A stretch of 19,136 bases of DNA from NCBI GenBank assembly GCA_051872775.1, contig JBJEEE010000010.1:1-19136 (forward strand). The letters run 5' to 3'. The notes under the pieces are model-generated. The model did not search any database. It was not told where the DNA came from and worked only from the letters and a program-made list of their open reading frames with translations. A program made the position numbers and the translations under genes. The stretch is from UMGS75 sp051872775. Its GTDB lineage: Bacteria; Bacillota_I; Bacilli_A; ML615J-28; CAG-313. Position 1 is the stretch's first letter; every line of letters starts with the position of its first letter. Positions 1 through 7,447 of the stretch are shown here, piece after piece.

Positions 1-231
1 GAAAAGTATTTAAACGAATTTAAAGTTAAAGAAACGGGAATTGTAAAAAAGATACTTGCGGAAGGAAAAATTAAAAGAAGACTTTTTGATATGGGGGTTA
101 CACCAGGAGCAAAGATTACTTTAAAAAAGATTGCTCCTCTTGGCGATCCTATTGAGATTACTATTAGAGGATATGAGTTATCACTTCGAAAAGATGAGGC
201 AAAAACCGTATTAATGGAGGTAGAAGAATGA
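1..231 (+). CDS. feoA: FeoA-type ferrous iron transport accessory protein (5' end cut by window)
   Basis: An open frame runs from base 1 to a TGA at 229-231. The visible 76 residues contain the small SH3-like FeoA signature: a GIVKKI strand, RRLFDMGVTPGAKI, an ...APLGDPIEI strand and a GYELSLRKDEA helix start. FeoA is a small cytoplasmic partner that modulates the FeoB iron transporter. Family members are about 75 residues, so only a few N-terminal residues should be missing. Its stop overlaps the feoB start in an ATGA junction, which indicates translational coupling. The promoter lies outside the window. Confidence 0.9.
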   Translation, partial: EKYLNEFKVKETGIVKKILAEGKIKRRLFDMGVTPGAKITLKKIAPLGDPIEITIRGYELSLRKDEAKTVLMEVEE

Positions 232-2435
232 TTACTGTAGGTTTGATTGGTAATCCTAATTGTGGAAAAACAACTTTATTTAATCTATTAACGGGTTCAA
301 CGGCCCATGTTGGTAATTGGCCTGGTGTTACCGTTGATAAAAGAGAAGGTGTTTACAAAAAGTTTGATGAGAAAATAAATATTGTAGATTTACCTGGCAT
401 TTATTCATTATCTCCTTATACGCCTGAAGAGATTGTATCAAGAAACTTTATTTTAGATGAGCATCCTGATTGTATTATCAATATTGTTGATGCAACTAAT
501 CTAGAGCGCAATCTTTATCTTACAACTCAGGTTTTAGAAATTGATGTTCCTGTTGTCATTGCATTAAATATGATTGATGTTGTTAATACAAATGGAGATG
601 TAATTGACTTAGAGGCACTATCTAAACGTTTAGGTGTAAAAGGTGTTGAAATTAGTGCTTTAAAGAATAAAGGTATAGATGAACTAATGAAAATAGTGCT
701 TGCTGCCTCACATCAAGAGCGTAAGTCATGTAGTGTTCTATCGGAAACTAAACTTAGTCAATTGATTGATAAAGGATGTGAACTACTAAATAAAATAAAT
801 GTTAAAAATGCTTTATTTCATACGATTAAACTTATTGAAGGTGATGAGGTTGAAATAAATATGCATCCAGAGCAAGCACAAATCATAGATAAACTCAAAT
901 CAACAGTTGATGTAACTGATTTTGATGGTGATTTTGAAGCCGTTATTGCGGATTTAAGATACAAGTTTATTAGTGATAGCTTTATGCATGCGGTGGTAAA
1001 AAAAGTAAAGGAACCCGAGATAAGTAAGTCTGATAAAATCGATAAGGTGCTTACACATAGAATATGGGGTATTCCAATCTTTTTAGCAATTATGTTTGTT
1101 GTCTTTCATTTCGTATTTTCTGAGGATTTATTATTTTTAAATTCTTTATTTAATCTAGAAATATCAAATCCACATATAATTAACTTTTTAACAGGAATGA
1201 GATATGAATCACTTGTAGAAGAAGGAGAAACGGTTCTTGCGGGTATACCATCACTTGGAGTTTTTCTTCAAAGTTGGATGGGATGGTTAACCGGAAGCAT
1301 CATAGATTTAGTTAGCAGTGTTATGCCTGAAGGCACGTGGTATACTGGTTTAATTTGTGATGGTGTTTTATCTGGTATTGACGCAATATTTAGTTTTATT
1401 CCTCAAGTGTTACTTCTTTTCTTGTTTATTTCTATCTTAGAGGATTCTGGTTATATGGCACGTGTGGCATTTATAATGGACAGAGCTTTTCGTAAATTTG
1501 GTTTATCGGGAAAAGCGTTTATTCCTCTTTTAATGGGCTTTGGATGTAGTGTTCCCGCAATGATGGCAACCAAAACACTAGAAGATGAAAAAGAGCGAGA
1601 TATGACAATTAGAATTACACCATTCTTCAGTTGTGGTGCAAAAGCTCCAATTTGGGCAATGCTTGCGACCGTTGTTGTAGGAAGTTTTCTTGGTGATATC
1701 TTTGTCTTCTCCATCTATTTAGTTGGTATTATTATTGCAATTATTTCCGCAATTATTTTAAAATTATTTAGCAAAAATCATGAAGTTCCTCCTTTTATTA
1801 TGGAATTACCTAATTATCATAAACCACAGTTTAAAAATTTAATGGCTCATCTATATGAAAAATTCAAGCATTTTCTTTATAAAGCATCAACAATTATTAC
1901 CGCATCAATAATTGTCATCTGGTTTTTATCTAATTTTGGTTGGGCATTTTGGAAGGGAATGGTTGAAATCGAAGATAGTATTTTAGCTGATATCGGTCGT
2001 TTACTTCAATTTATTTTCTATCCACTAGGATGGGCCCAAGGAGAAGATGGTTGGAAGTATTCTGTCGCTACCATCACGGGATTAATCGCAAAAGAAGATG
2101 TTGTCGCTACAATGGATAACCTAGGATTAAACGCATCGACTATAACTTTATCTAATGCGGCTATCTATAGTTTTGCGGTATACAATTTATTTACTTTACC
2201 TTGTTTTGCGGCTGTTGCAACGGCTAAATCCGAGAGTAGTAAAAAAGGATTTTTGGTTACCATTTTATGGTGGTTTGCAGCATCTTATGTTATTTCCTTA
2301 ATCACTTATGGTATTGGGTCTTTATTTGAAATACAATGGTGGTTAGGTTTAATCGTAATAATATTGATTGTCGCAATTATAATTATCATTGCCTCTTGTA
2401 TAACTAAAAATAAACCTGATAGGAAGGTAGCTTAA
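228..2435 (+). CDS. feoB: Ferrous iron transporter FeoB
   Basis: This 735-residue protein has the full FeoB architecture. An N-terminal G domain carries G1 (G8 to T16, GNPNCGKTT), G3 (DLPG, 54-57) and G4 (NMID, 114-117). A helical regulatory region follows to about residue 270, and then a polytopic membrane part begins near 283. The conserved gate motifs are visible: SGYMARVAF, GFGCSVPAMMATKT and FFSCGAKAPIWAM, with their metal-facing cysteines. It imports Fe(II) across the cytoplasmic membrane, gated by GTP hydrolysis. A GGAGGT Shine-Dalgarno sits before the ATG, which overlaps the feoA stop. The length is normal for the family. Confidence 0.97.
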   Translation: MITVGLIGNPNCGKTTLFNLLTGSTAHVGNWPGVTVDKREGVYKKFDEKINIVDLPGIYSLSPYTPEEIVSRNFILDEHPDCIINIVDATNLERNLYLTTQVLEIDVPVVIALNMIDVVNTNGDVIDLEALSKRLGVKGVEISALKNKGIDELMKIVLAASHQERKSCSVLSETKLSQLIDKGCELLNKINVKNALFHTIKLIEGDEVEINMHPEQAQIIDKLKSTVDVTDFDGDFEAVIADLRYKFISDSFMHAVVKKVKEPEISKSDKIDKVLTHRIWGIPIFLAIMFVVFHFVFSEDLLFLNSLFNLEISNPHIINFLTGMRYESLVEEGETVLAGIPSLGVFLQSWMGWLTGSIIDLVSSVMPEGTWYTGLICDGVLSGIDAIFSFIPQVLLLFLFISILEDSGYMARVAFIMDRAFRKFGLSGKAFIPLLMGFGCSVPAMMATKTLEDEKERDMTIRITPFFSCGAKAPIWAMLATVVVGSFLGDIFVFSIYLVGIIIAIISAIILKLFSKNHEVPPFIMELPNYHKPQFKNLMAHLYEKFKHFLYKASTIITASIIVIWFLSNFGWAFWKGMVEIEDSILADIGRLLQFIFYPLGWAQGEDGWKYSVATITGLIAKEDVVATMDNLGLNASTITLSNAAIYSFAVYNLFTLPCFAAVATAKSESSKKGFLVTILWWFAASYVISLITYGIGSLFEIQWWLGLIVIILIVAIIIIIASCITKNKPDRKVA

Positions 2436-2609
2436 ATGAAATGGTTTGAATATATAATTATTGCTATAGCTATTATGCTTGTTATTTTACCTTTTTTGCT
2501 TAATAAAATAAATAGAAAGAAAAATAAAGGAAGTTGTTGTAATTGTAGTTCATGTCCGTTTAAATGTTGTTGTGAAAAAGACAAAAACGAAAAAACAAAT
2601 AATAGTTAA
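2436..2609 (+). CDS. FeoB-associated Cys-rich small membrane protein
   Basis: This 57-residue gene starts directly after the feoB stop, with no gap. It has one N-terminal membrane helix (residues about 5-22), a basic stretch (NKINRKKNKG) and then a cysteine cluster CCNCSSC...CCC, seven Cys within residues 34-46, before a charged tail. This matches the FeoB-associated Cys-rich membrane protein family, which sits at the end of feo operons in many Firmicutes. The cysteines may bind iron or a cluster; the exact role is not established. An AGGAAGG Shine-Dalgarno lies within the end of feoB, and a terminator follows 8 bases after the stop. Confidence 0.85.
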   Translation: MKWFEYIIIAIAIMLVILPFLLNKINRKKNKGSCCNCSSCPFKCCCEKDKNEKTNNS

Positions 2610-2617
2610 TATATAAT

Positions 2618-2646
2618 AAAAAAAGTCAATTTTATTGGCTTTTTTT
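2618..2646 (+). terminator. Rho-independent terminator of the feo operon
   Basis: A-rich 5' arm ending AGTCAA, loop TTTTA, 3' arm TTGGCT, running straight into a T tract. The arms pair over about 12 bp with one G-T pair. It lies just after the Cys-rich gene. Confidence 0.85.
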
Positions 2647-2737
2647 AGTATTTTACACCTTCTATCTTATTTGTATATTTTTTCATTATTCATTTTCTAT
2701 CTATTTATGTTGTAACTATTCTTTATCAACATTTTTC

Positions 2738-2766
2738 TTGACAACACCATAATTTTAGTTTATAAT
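2738..2766 (+). promoter_or_regulatory. Sigma-A promoter of argS
   Basis: TTGACA at 2738-2743 and TATAAT at 2761-2766 are separated by exactly 17 bp, both full consensus. The predicted leader to the argS ATG is about 75 bases, too short for a T-box. The T-rich stretch 2647-2737 before it shows nothing else I recognise. Confidence 0.85.
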
Positions 2767-2848
2767 GTAAATTACGTTTATTAATAATAAAAATGTATAA
2801 AAGTATATCTTTTTTACTTAATTACTATAATATTAAAAGGTGAATAAA

Positions 2849-4510
2849 ATGATAGATGAATTATTAAAAAGCATTAAAAATGAATTATTTAAAGTTATTA
2901 ACGAATTAGGATATGTCGATGAAACTATTATTTCATCTGCAGATGATATATTATTAGAACTTCCTAAAGATAAAGATCATGGAGATTATGCTACAAACAT
3001 TGCGATGAAACTTGCTAGAGTGGCAAGAAAAAGACCTCTAGATATTGCAGGTGAAATTGTAAATAACTGTGACAAAACCAAAATGCATATTGAAAAAATG
3101 GAAATTGCAGGTCCTGGTTTTATTAATCTTTTTATTGATTTAAATTATTTACACGAAGTAATTACCAAAATTAATTTAGAGAAAGAAAATTATGGTAATC
3201 TTTCGATTGGTGCAGGTGAATATATCGATTTAGAATATGTTTCAGCGAACCCCACTGGTTATTTACATGTTGGTCATGGCCGTGGTGCTGCTTATGGTGA
3301 TTCTTTATCAAGAATTATGAAAAAAGCAGGATATAGAGTTAATCGTGAACACTATGTAAATGATGCGGGAAATCAAATCACAAATATGGCTTTAAGTGTT
3401 TATGAACGTTATAAGGAACTATTTGGACTTCCTATTGAAATGAAAGATGACTATTATCATGGTAAAGAAATAATAACTGTTGCAGAAGAAATTAAGAACG
3501 AATATGGAGATAAATACTTAAGTCAAATTGATCTTGATTTCTTTAAAGAATATGGTACTAAAAAACTACTTGGTAATCTTCAACGTGATTTAGCTAGATT
3601 CAATGTTACCTTTGATACATGGTTTAGCGAAAAGAGTTTATATCGTGAAGGTGCGGTTGAAAGAGTATTAACTAAACTAAAAGAAGATGGAAACACTTAT
3701 GAAGAAGATGGCGCTATTTGGCTTAAAACCACTAAATATAATGACGAGAAAGATCGTGTCATTGTTAAAAGTGATGGTAGTTATACTTACTTGCTTCCTG
3801 ATATTGCTTATCATGCTAATAAACTATCACGCGGTTATACTCATTTAATCGATGTTCTTGGGGCTGATCATCATGGTTATATTGAAAGGTTGAAAGCTGC
3901 TGTATCGATGGTGGGAGGAAACTCAAATCTAATAGATATTGAAATATTACAAATGGTTAGAGTAATGGAAAATGGCGTTGAAGTTAAAATGAGTAAGCGT
4001 AGTGGTAAAGCCATAACTTTAGCTGACTTAATAGATGAAGTTGGTACCGATGCTTTAAGATATTTCTATGTATCAAAGTCATTAAGTACCCATATGGATT
4101 TAGATTTAGATTTTATGAAACAAAAATCAAATGATAATCCGGTATTCTATGCTCAATATGCACACGCTAGAATATGTAGTGTTTTCAAAAACTATGAAAA
4201 TCTCGGATTTAGATTTGTGCCAGTTACTCATTTTGAACATCTAAATCTTGAAAAAACAAAAGCGATTTGTTTATTACTTTTACAATATCCATCCGTAATT
4301 GAAGAAGTTGCCACAAAACGAATTGTACATAAAATAACTCACTTTATAAATGAACTTGCTTACTTATTACATAGTTTCTATAATGATGAAAAAATTATTA
4401 CAGATAATCAAGAAGAAACTAACGAAAAATTAACTATTTTAAATGCAATTCGTATTGTATTAAAAGATGCATTAGCCTTAATAGGGGTAAGCGCTCCTGA
4501 TAAAATGTAA
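2849..4510 (+). CDS. argS: Arginyl-tRNA synthetase
   Basis: Class I aminoacyl-tRNA synthetase that charges tRNA-Arg with arginine in the cytoplasm. The order is as expected. An N-terminal tRNA-binding Arg-N domain comes first (DKDHGDYATNIAMKLAR). The catalytic core carries the HIGH-equivalent HVGHGR within VSANPTGYLHVGHGRG and the KMSKR-type loop VKMSKRSGKAITL. A C-terminal DALR anticodon-binding domain closes the protein. I chose ATG at 2849 (553 residues). An in-frame GTG at 2840 lies inside the Shine-Dalgarno AAAAGGTG and cannot be the start. The gene stands alone with its own promoter and terminator. Confidence 0.97.
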   Translation: MIDELLKSIKNELFKVINELGYVDETIISSADDILLELPKDKDHGDYATNIAMKLARVARKRPLDIAGEIVNNCDKTKMHIEKMEIAGPGFINLFIDLNYLHEVITKINLEKENYGNLSIGAGEYIDLEYVSANPTGYLHVGHGRGAAYGDSLSRIMKKAGYRVNREHYVNDAGNQITNMALSVYERYKELFGLPIEMKDDYYHGKEIITVAEEIKNEYGDKYLSQIDLDFFKEYGTKKLLGNLQRDLARFNVTFDTWFSEKSLYREGAVERVLTKLKEDGNTYEEDGAIWLKTTKYNDEKDRVIVKSDGSYTYLLPDIAYHANKLSRGYTHLIDVLGADHHGYIERLKAAVSMVGGNSNLIDIEILQMVRVMENGVEVKMSKRSGKAITLADLIDEVGTDALRYFYVSKSLSTHMDLDLDFMKQKSNDNPVFYAQYAHARICSVFKNYENLGFRFVPVTHFEHLNLEKTKAICLLLLQYPSVIEEVATKRIVHKITHFINELAYLLHSFYNDEKIITDNQEETNEKLTILNAIRIVLKDALALIGVSAPDKM

Positions 4511-4543
4511 AAGGCATTTTATAATGTATTTTTAGAAAAAAAC

Positions 4544-4580
4544 AAAAATGTAGACATAAGATTTTATGTCTACATTTTTT
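4544..4580. terminator. Bidirectional terminator between argS and the queD-like gene
   Basis: A perfect 16-bp stem (4544-4559 with 4564-4579) with a 4-base loop. It has A runs on the left arm and T runs on the right arm, so it can end transcripts from both convergent sides. Confidence 0.85.
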
Positions 4581-4613
4581 AATAATAATATTTAAGAAAA
4601 ATTTAACGTTTAA

Positions 4614-5180
4614 TTAATTCTTTTTGTATCCACATTTAGGACAAGCGCCATTTTCATTAAGAGCAACACCGCATAAAGGACAACGATCAATTGATTTAGT
4701 TGTTTCATATTCTTGTGTCGCCGCATTTACACCACTGGTAAAAGTAATCTTTGCAATGTTTAATTTGTCTTTTAATAGATCATAAACGATTTTAATCATA
4801 CCTTCAACAGTCATTGTTTCTTTTGTAACCACTAAGCGGCAATCTGGATATGCTGTTGCAAGTTCAGTTTTAAAAGCAACTCCCTTCATTTTGTTAGATG
4901 GCGCTCCATTTTTGATTCCTTGTGCCTCATAGACACTTAAAATAGCGGGTAGAAGTGGATCATCTTCACGTAAAATTAAAGCATGGTCAAAGTTCTTTAG
5001 AACATCCCAAGCTACTTTTTTGATTTCGTTACATGGAAAAACCATGTTAACTCCTGGTTCAATAGTATCTTCAACTTCAATTGTTAAGACACCTGTATGT
5101 CCATGTAAATATTGAGCTTCTCCTTTAAAACCATAAAAACGATGGGCATATTGTAAATCTAATGTTGTAATACTTCTCAT
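4614..5180 (-). CDS. QueD/6-pyruvoyl-tetrahydropterin synthase-like protein with C-terminal zinc ribbon
   Basis: The 188-residue protein belongs to the COG0720 T-fold family (PTPS/QueD). The zinc ligands H13 (in AHRFYG) and H26, H28 (in YLHGHTG) and the catalytic pair D65-H66 (NFDHAL) are in place. The QueD catalytic cysteine, normally four residues before HGH, is Ala22 here; a glutamate lies at 21. The usual MVxDFxxLK segment reads MVFPCNEIK. After the T-fold there is a zinc ribbon of about 22 residues, C167-x2-C170 ... C180-x2-C183. The substrate is therefore uncertain: a pterin or queuosine precursor is possible, but standard QueD activity should not be assumed. It has a strong GGAG Shine-Dalgarno and lies 56 bases after perR on the same strand. 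No queC, queE or folate genes are nearby. Confidence 0.8.
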   Translation of the reverse strand: MRSITTLDLQYAHRFYGFKGEAQYLHGHTGVLTIEVEDTIEPGVNMVFPCNEIKKVAWDVLKNFDHALILREDDPLLPAILSVYEAQGIKNGAPSNKMKGVAFKTELATAYPDCRLVVTKETMTVEGMIKIVYDLLKDKLNIAKITFTSGVNAATQEYETTKSIDRCPLCGVALNENGACPKCGYKKN

Positions 5181-5207
5181 AATTATTCTCCTTTCAATTT
5201 ATATTTT

Positions 5208-5220
5208 ACGGAAATTCCGT
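5208..5220. repeat. 13-bp palindrome between perR and the queD-like gene
   Basis: ACGGAAATTCCGT is a perfect palindrome with 6-bp arms around a central A, flanked by TTTT and TAAAA. It could be a small hairpin reducing read-through from perR into the next gene, or an operator. The sequence does not decide between these. Confidence 0.5.
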
Positions 5221-5236
5221 TAAAACCTTATTAAAC

Positions 5237-5611
5237 TTATTTTTTACAATCAGGGCAAATCCCTTGGAAAATTATGTTATAACCATTGAAAGTAAAACCA
5301 TGGTTATCTCTGATTTTATTTTCTAAATCAGGTACAAAATCCATATCAACATCAAAAACTTTACCACAAATCGCGCATTGAACGTGACAATGACTTTGAC
5401 AAATATGATCAAAACGATCAGGTCCTCCTGGAATAGCAAGTTTACGGATGTGTCCTAATTCACATAATACATTTAGATTACGGTAAACAGTTGTTCGGCT
5501 TATACTAGGATGTAGTTTTACTATTTCGTTATATACTTCATCAGCAGTTGGATGGTTTTTAAGATAATTGACGGTATTTAAAACCAATGTCCTTTGAATT
5601 GTATTGCGCAT
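5237..5611 (-). CDS. perR: Fur-family repressor of the PerR (peroxide-sensing) type
   Basis: The 124-residue protein has the winged-helix domain (ISRTTVYRNLNVL recognition helix, about 37-49) and the C-terminal dimer domain. The structural zinc site is C79-x2-C82 with C119-x2-C122. The regulatory metal site matches B. subtilis PerR with a constant offset of 17: H20, D68, H74, H76 and D87 correspond to H37, D85, H91, H93 and D104. This favours PerR, which loses DNA binding when H2O2 oxidises its histidines, over Fur or Zur. An AAAGGA Shine-Dalgarno lies about 10 bases before the ATG. It is first in a possible two-gene unit with the queD-like gene. Confidence 0.85.
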   Translation of the reverse strand: MRNTIQRTLVLNTVNYLKNHPTADEVYNEIVKLHPSISRTTVYRNLNVLCELGHIRKLAIPGGPDRFDHICQSHCHVQCAICGKVFDVDMDFVPDLENKIRDNHGFTFNGYNIIFQGICPDCKK

Positions 5612-5638
5612 AATTTTATATTCCTTTATATTTCTTAA

Positions 5639-5653
5639 TAGTATTATATACTA
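5639..5653. promoter_or_regulatory. Probable PerR/Fur-type operator over the perR -10 box
   Basis: TAGTATTATATACTA is a 7-1-7 inverted repeat with one mismatch pair, the same layout as the PerR/Fur box. It covers the whole -10 box, so a bound repressor would block transcription. Autoregulation is inferred from position; the bases are only a partial match to the B. subtilis PerR box. Confidence 0.55.
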
Positions 5654-5671
5654 ATAAGTATTAAATGTCAA
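5643..5671 (-). promoter_or_regulatory. Sigma-A promoter of perR
   Basis: Read on the minus strand, TTGACA (5671-5666) and TATAAT (5648-5643) are separated by 17 bp, both full consensus. The start codon at 5611 lies about 30 bases downstream. Confidence 0.85.
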
Positions 5672-5743
5672 TAATTAAACATTTAAATTTTTTCTAAAAT
5701 ATATTATTTTAGTATAATTCCTAAGTAATATAGTTATATTTGT

Positions 5744-5785
5744 ATAAAAAAATAATAATGAAATAAAGTTTATTTCATTATTATT
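5744..5785 (-). terminator. Terminator of the esterase operon
   Basis: A 17-bp AT-rich perfect inverted repeat (5751-5767 with 5769-5785; the closing pairs must open to form a loop) is followed on the minus strand by a run of T at 5750-5744. It lies about 70 bases after the esterase stop. The stretch 5786-5856 holds nothing else I recognise. Confidence 0.75.
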
Positions 5786-5856
5786 AATAGTGGGTTTTTT
5801 GTTTCAAGAGTAGCTATAATAATTATTTATATATGTATTATCTATAGTATGAGGTA

Positions 5857-6696
5857 TTAATTGTTTTTAAAATAATGCTTTGATGCATAAATATATGCTT
5901 CTTCAAACTTTATAATAGCTTGTTGCGAAATATCTAAGGAAGGATGAAGCATATCAAAAGCATGAATATTAGTGTGATATACATCAATATTTGCTTCAAT
6001 CCCTGCTTTTTTTAAGTTACTTATATAAGTCATAGTTTCACAATAAAATGGTTCTTCATCGCCTACAAAGGTATAAGCTGGAGGTAAATCCGTGTAGTTA
6101 GTTTGTCTTGCGGGGGCAGCGTATGGTTCAACCATTTCTTTAGCTTTTTTCCGTAAATATAATTTCCAACCAAAGTGATTTTTACGTGTATTCCATACTT
6201 TACCATGATTGTCGATTGAAGATGGTGTATCAAAGTTATCAATCATAGGATATAGGGGCATTTGATAGGCTATATTTACTTCTTTTTTGTCACATGCCAT
6301 CATTGCCACCGCAATAGCTAGTCCTCCGCCAGCACTTTCCCCACCAATCATAATTTGATTCTTGTTAATTTTATAAGAAGAAGCATTATTAACTATATAA
6401 AGGAGGGCATCGTAACATTCATTTAAAGCCGCAGGATATGGATGAAGTAAAGATAAACTATATCCAGGTGAAATTACGACCGCATTATATTTTTTTACTA
6501 AGTCGATTGCTCTAGACATATAGATCATTTCTTTCATTCCTAGATAATAACCACCACCGTGTAACCACAAAATTCCGGGACTTAAGGTTTCTTGATTTTC
6601 ATTAGATAACACAATAAGGGATAAACGTTTTCCAGTACTTGTCTTAATGGTTATTTTTTGTTTTTTAATGTTTTTTTCTTTTTTGATAGAAAACAT
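5857..6696 (-). CDS. Alpha/beta hydrolase, HSL/esterase family
   Basis: Cytoplasmic carboxylester hydrolase of the hormone-sensitive-lipase type. It shows the oxyanion motif LHGGGYYLG near residue 46, the nucleophile elbow GGESAGGG (GxSxG), an acid in VGDEEPF and the histidine in NIHAFDML, so the triad looks complete. No signal peptide is visible. I chose ATG at 6696 (279 residues) because GAGGA lies 8 bases before it. An earlier in-frame ATG at 6711, which overlaps the upstream gene by 11 bases, has no Shine-Dalgarno. The natural ester substrate cannot be told from sequence. Confidence 0.85.
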   Translation of the reverse strand: MFSIKKEKNIKKQKITIKTSTGKRLSLIVLSNENQETLSPGILWLHGGGYYLGMKEMIYMSRAIDLVKKYNAVVISPGYSLSLLHPYPAALNECYDALLYIVNNASSYKINKNQIMIGGESAGGGLAIAVAMMACDKKEVNIAYQMPLYPMIDNFDTPSSIDNHGKVWNTRKNHFGWKLYLRKKAKEMVEPYAAPARQTNYTDLPPAYTFVGDEEPFYCETMTYISNLKKAGIEANIDVYHTNIHAFDMLHPSLDISQQAIIKFEEAYIYASKHYFKNN

Positions 6697-6700
6697 ATGT

Positions 6701-7000
6701 TTAATCCTCATTTGTTGATAAGTTTTTCTTTTTATTTAAGAAAAACTTATTTATTTTTTCTTTAATATTTTGGAAATAATTAATGAAATTAGAACGATTA
6801 CTTAGCATCATGATGTCAAATGTAAGAGGGGTGATGAGGATATAAACTGGGAAAATGAGCCATAAAACTAAAACCCCAAACACAACCCACTTTTTGGTTT
6901 TATCGTTACGATTCTTAAGTAGGAAGTACAATCCAAAATACATAAGAATACTTAGAACAATCCAAAAGAAATACCAAAAATTAAACATCTTTATGGTCAA
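6701..7000 (-). CDS. Small two-helix membrane protein, unknown function
   Basis: About 99-105 residues. Two hydrophobic helices (FWYFFWIVLSILMYFGLYFLL and WVVFGVLVLWLIFPVYILI) are separated by a charged loop RNDKTKK and followed by a lysine-rich tail. It resembles the N-terminal part of larger YwaF-like integral membrane proteins, but that is only an impression. The start is unclear. ATG at 7018 has no Shine-Dalgarno, whereas an in-frame TTG at 7000 has AGAAGG six bases before it, so I prefer TTG. It is the first gene of a two-gene unit with the esterase, and its stop overlaps the esterase's alternative first ATG. Confidence 0.65.
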   Translation of the reverse strand: MTIKMFNFWYFFWIVLSILMYFGLYFLLKNRNDKTKKWVVFGVLVLWLIFPVYILITPLTFDIMMLSNRSNFINYFQNIKEKINKFFLNKKKNLSTNED

Positions 7001-7053
7001 GTTAACCCTTCTTTCCATGTTAATAATACAAATGTCTTCATATTGTTAGGTTT

Positions 7054-7082
7054 ATTATATCATATTAAGTTATAAATTGCAA
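7054..7082 (-). promoter_or_regulatory. Promoter of the small membrane protein-esterase unit
   Basis: On the minus strand, TTGCAA (7082-7077) is 17 bp from TATAAT (7059-7054), about 35-55 bases before the candidate starts. Confidence 0.75.
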
Positions 7083-7292
7083 ATAATGGTAATATCATAA
7101 AAAAGACACTACTAAGAGTTAACTCACTAAATTTAAAAGGATTAGTTTTTTAGATTTATAGTTTTATTAAATTTTTATATTAAAGCTTTTTTATATAATA
7201 TATCCTCTCAGCTTTTAGCATGCTAAAAATGTTATATCATAACTAAATTATTAAATATTATTTATCATAAAATTATAAATAATAATACTAAG
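7083..7292. other. Gene-free AT-rich stretch with two palindromes
   Basis: No credible reading frame is seen on either strand. It holds two perfect palindromes: GAGTTAACTC at 7116-7125 and TTTTAGCATGCTAAAA at 7213-7228. A TATAAT at 7194-7199 lacks a good -35 at 17 bp. A small plus-strand RNA ending in the terminator at 7293-7330 is possible but weakly supported. Confidence 0.4.
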
Positions 7293-7330
7293 ATTGATAT
7301 TAAACTAACTATGTTTAATATCAATTTTTT
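7293..7330 (+). terminator. Strong orphan terminator upstream of the pst operon
   Basis: A 13-bp perfect stem (7293-7305, ATTGATATTAAAC, with 7313-7325) and a 7-base loop, followed by a T run to 7330. The T run is on the plus strand only. No plus-strand gene precedes it within 4.9 kb other than argS, which has its own terminator. Confidence 0.8.
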
Positions 7331-7356
7331 TATAAAAATAGTAAAAATTTGGCAAT

Positions 7357-7384
7357 TTTACAATTTCTTTACAATTATTTACAA
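7357..7384 (+). promoter_or_regulatory. Three TTTACA direct repeats: probable PhoP boxes
   Basis: TTTACAA occurs at 7357-7363, 7368-7374 and 7378-7384, a spacing of 11 and 10 bp, so all lie on one face of the helix. This matches the known PhoP-box form in Bacillus (direct TT(A/T/C)ACA repeats about one helical turn apart). They lie just upstream of the -35 region of pstS, whose -35 hexamer is poor, as expected for an activated promoter. The phoP gene is in the same operon. Confidence 0.7.
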
Positions 7385-7415
7385 AACTATGTAGGATTAA
7401 CCTTTAAAACAAATG

Positions 7416-7421
7416 TATAAT
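7416..7421 (+). promoter_or_regulatory. -10 box of the pst operon promoter
   Basis: TATAAT, with only AGGATT at the -35 position (7393-7398). The predicted start is near 7428, giving a leader of about 20 bases that carries GGAGG at 7434-7438. Confidence 0.7.
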
Positions 7422-7447
7422 ATTTGTGTAAACGGAGGAAATTACAA

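Noticed and set aside
2767..2848. T-box riboswitch before argS
   Set aside because: The leader is about 75 bases and lacks a T-box sequence or an antiterminator; too short for the class.
2840..2848. GTG start for argS
   Set aside because: The GTG is part of the Shine-Dalgarno AAAAGGTG serving ATG at 2849.
6855..7049. 64-residue plus-strand frame
   Set aside because: It is antisense to the small membrane protein, with no ribosome site or recognisable motif.
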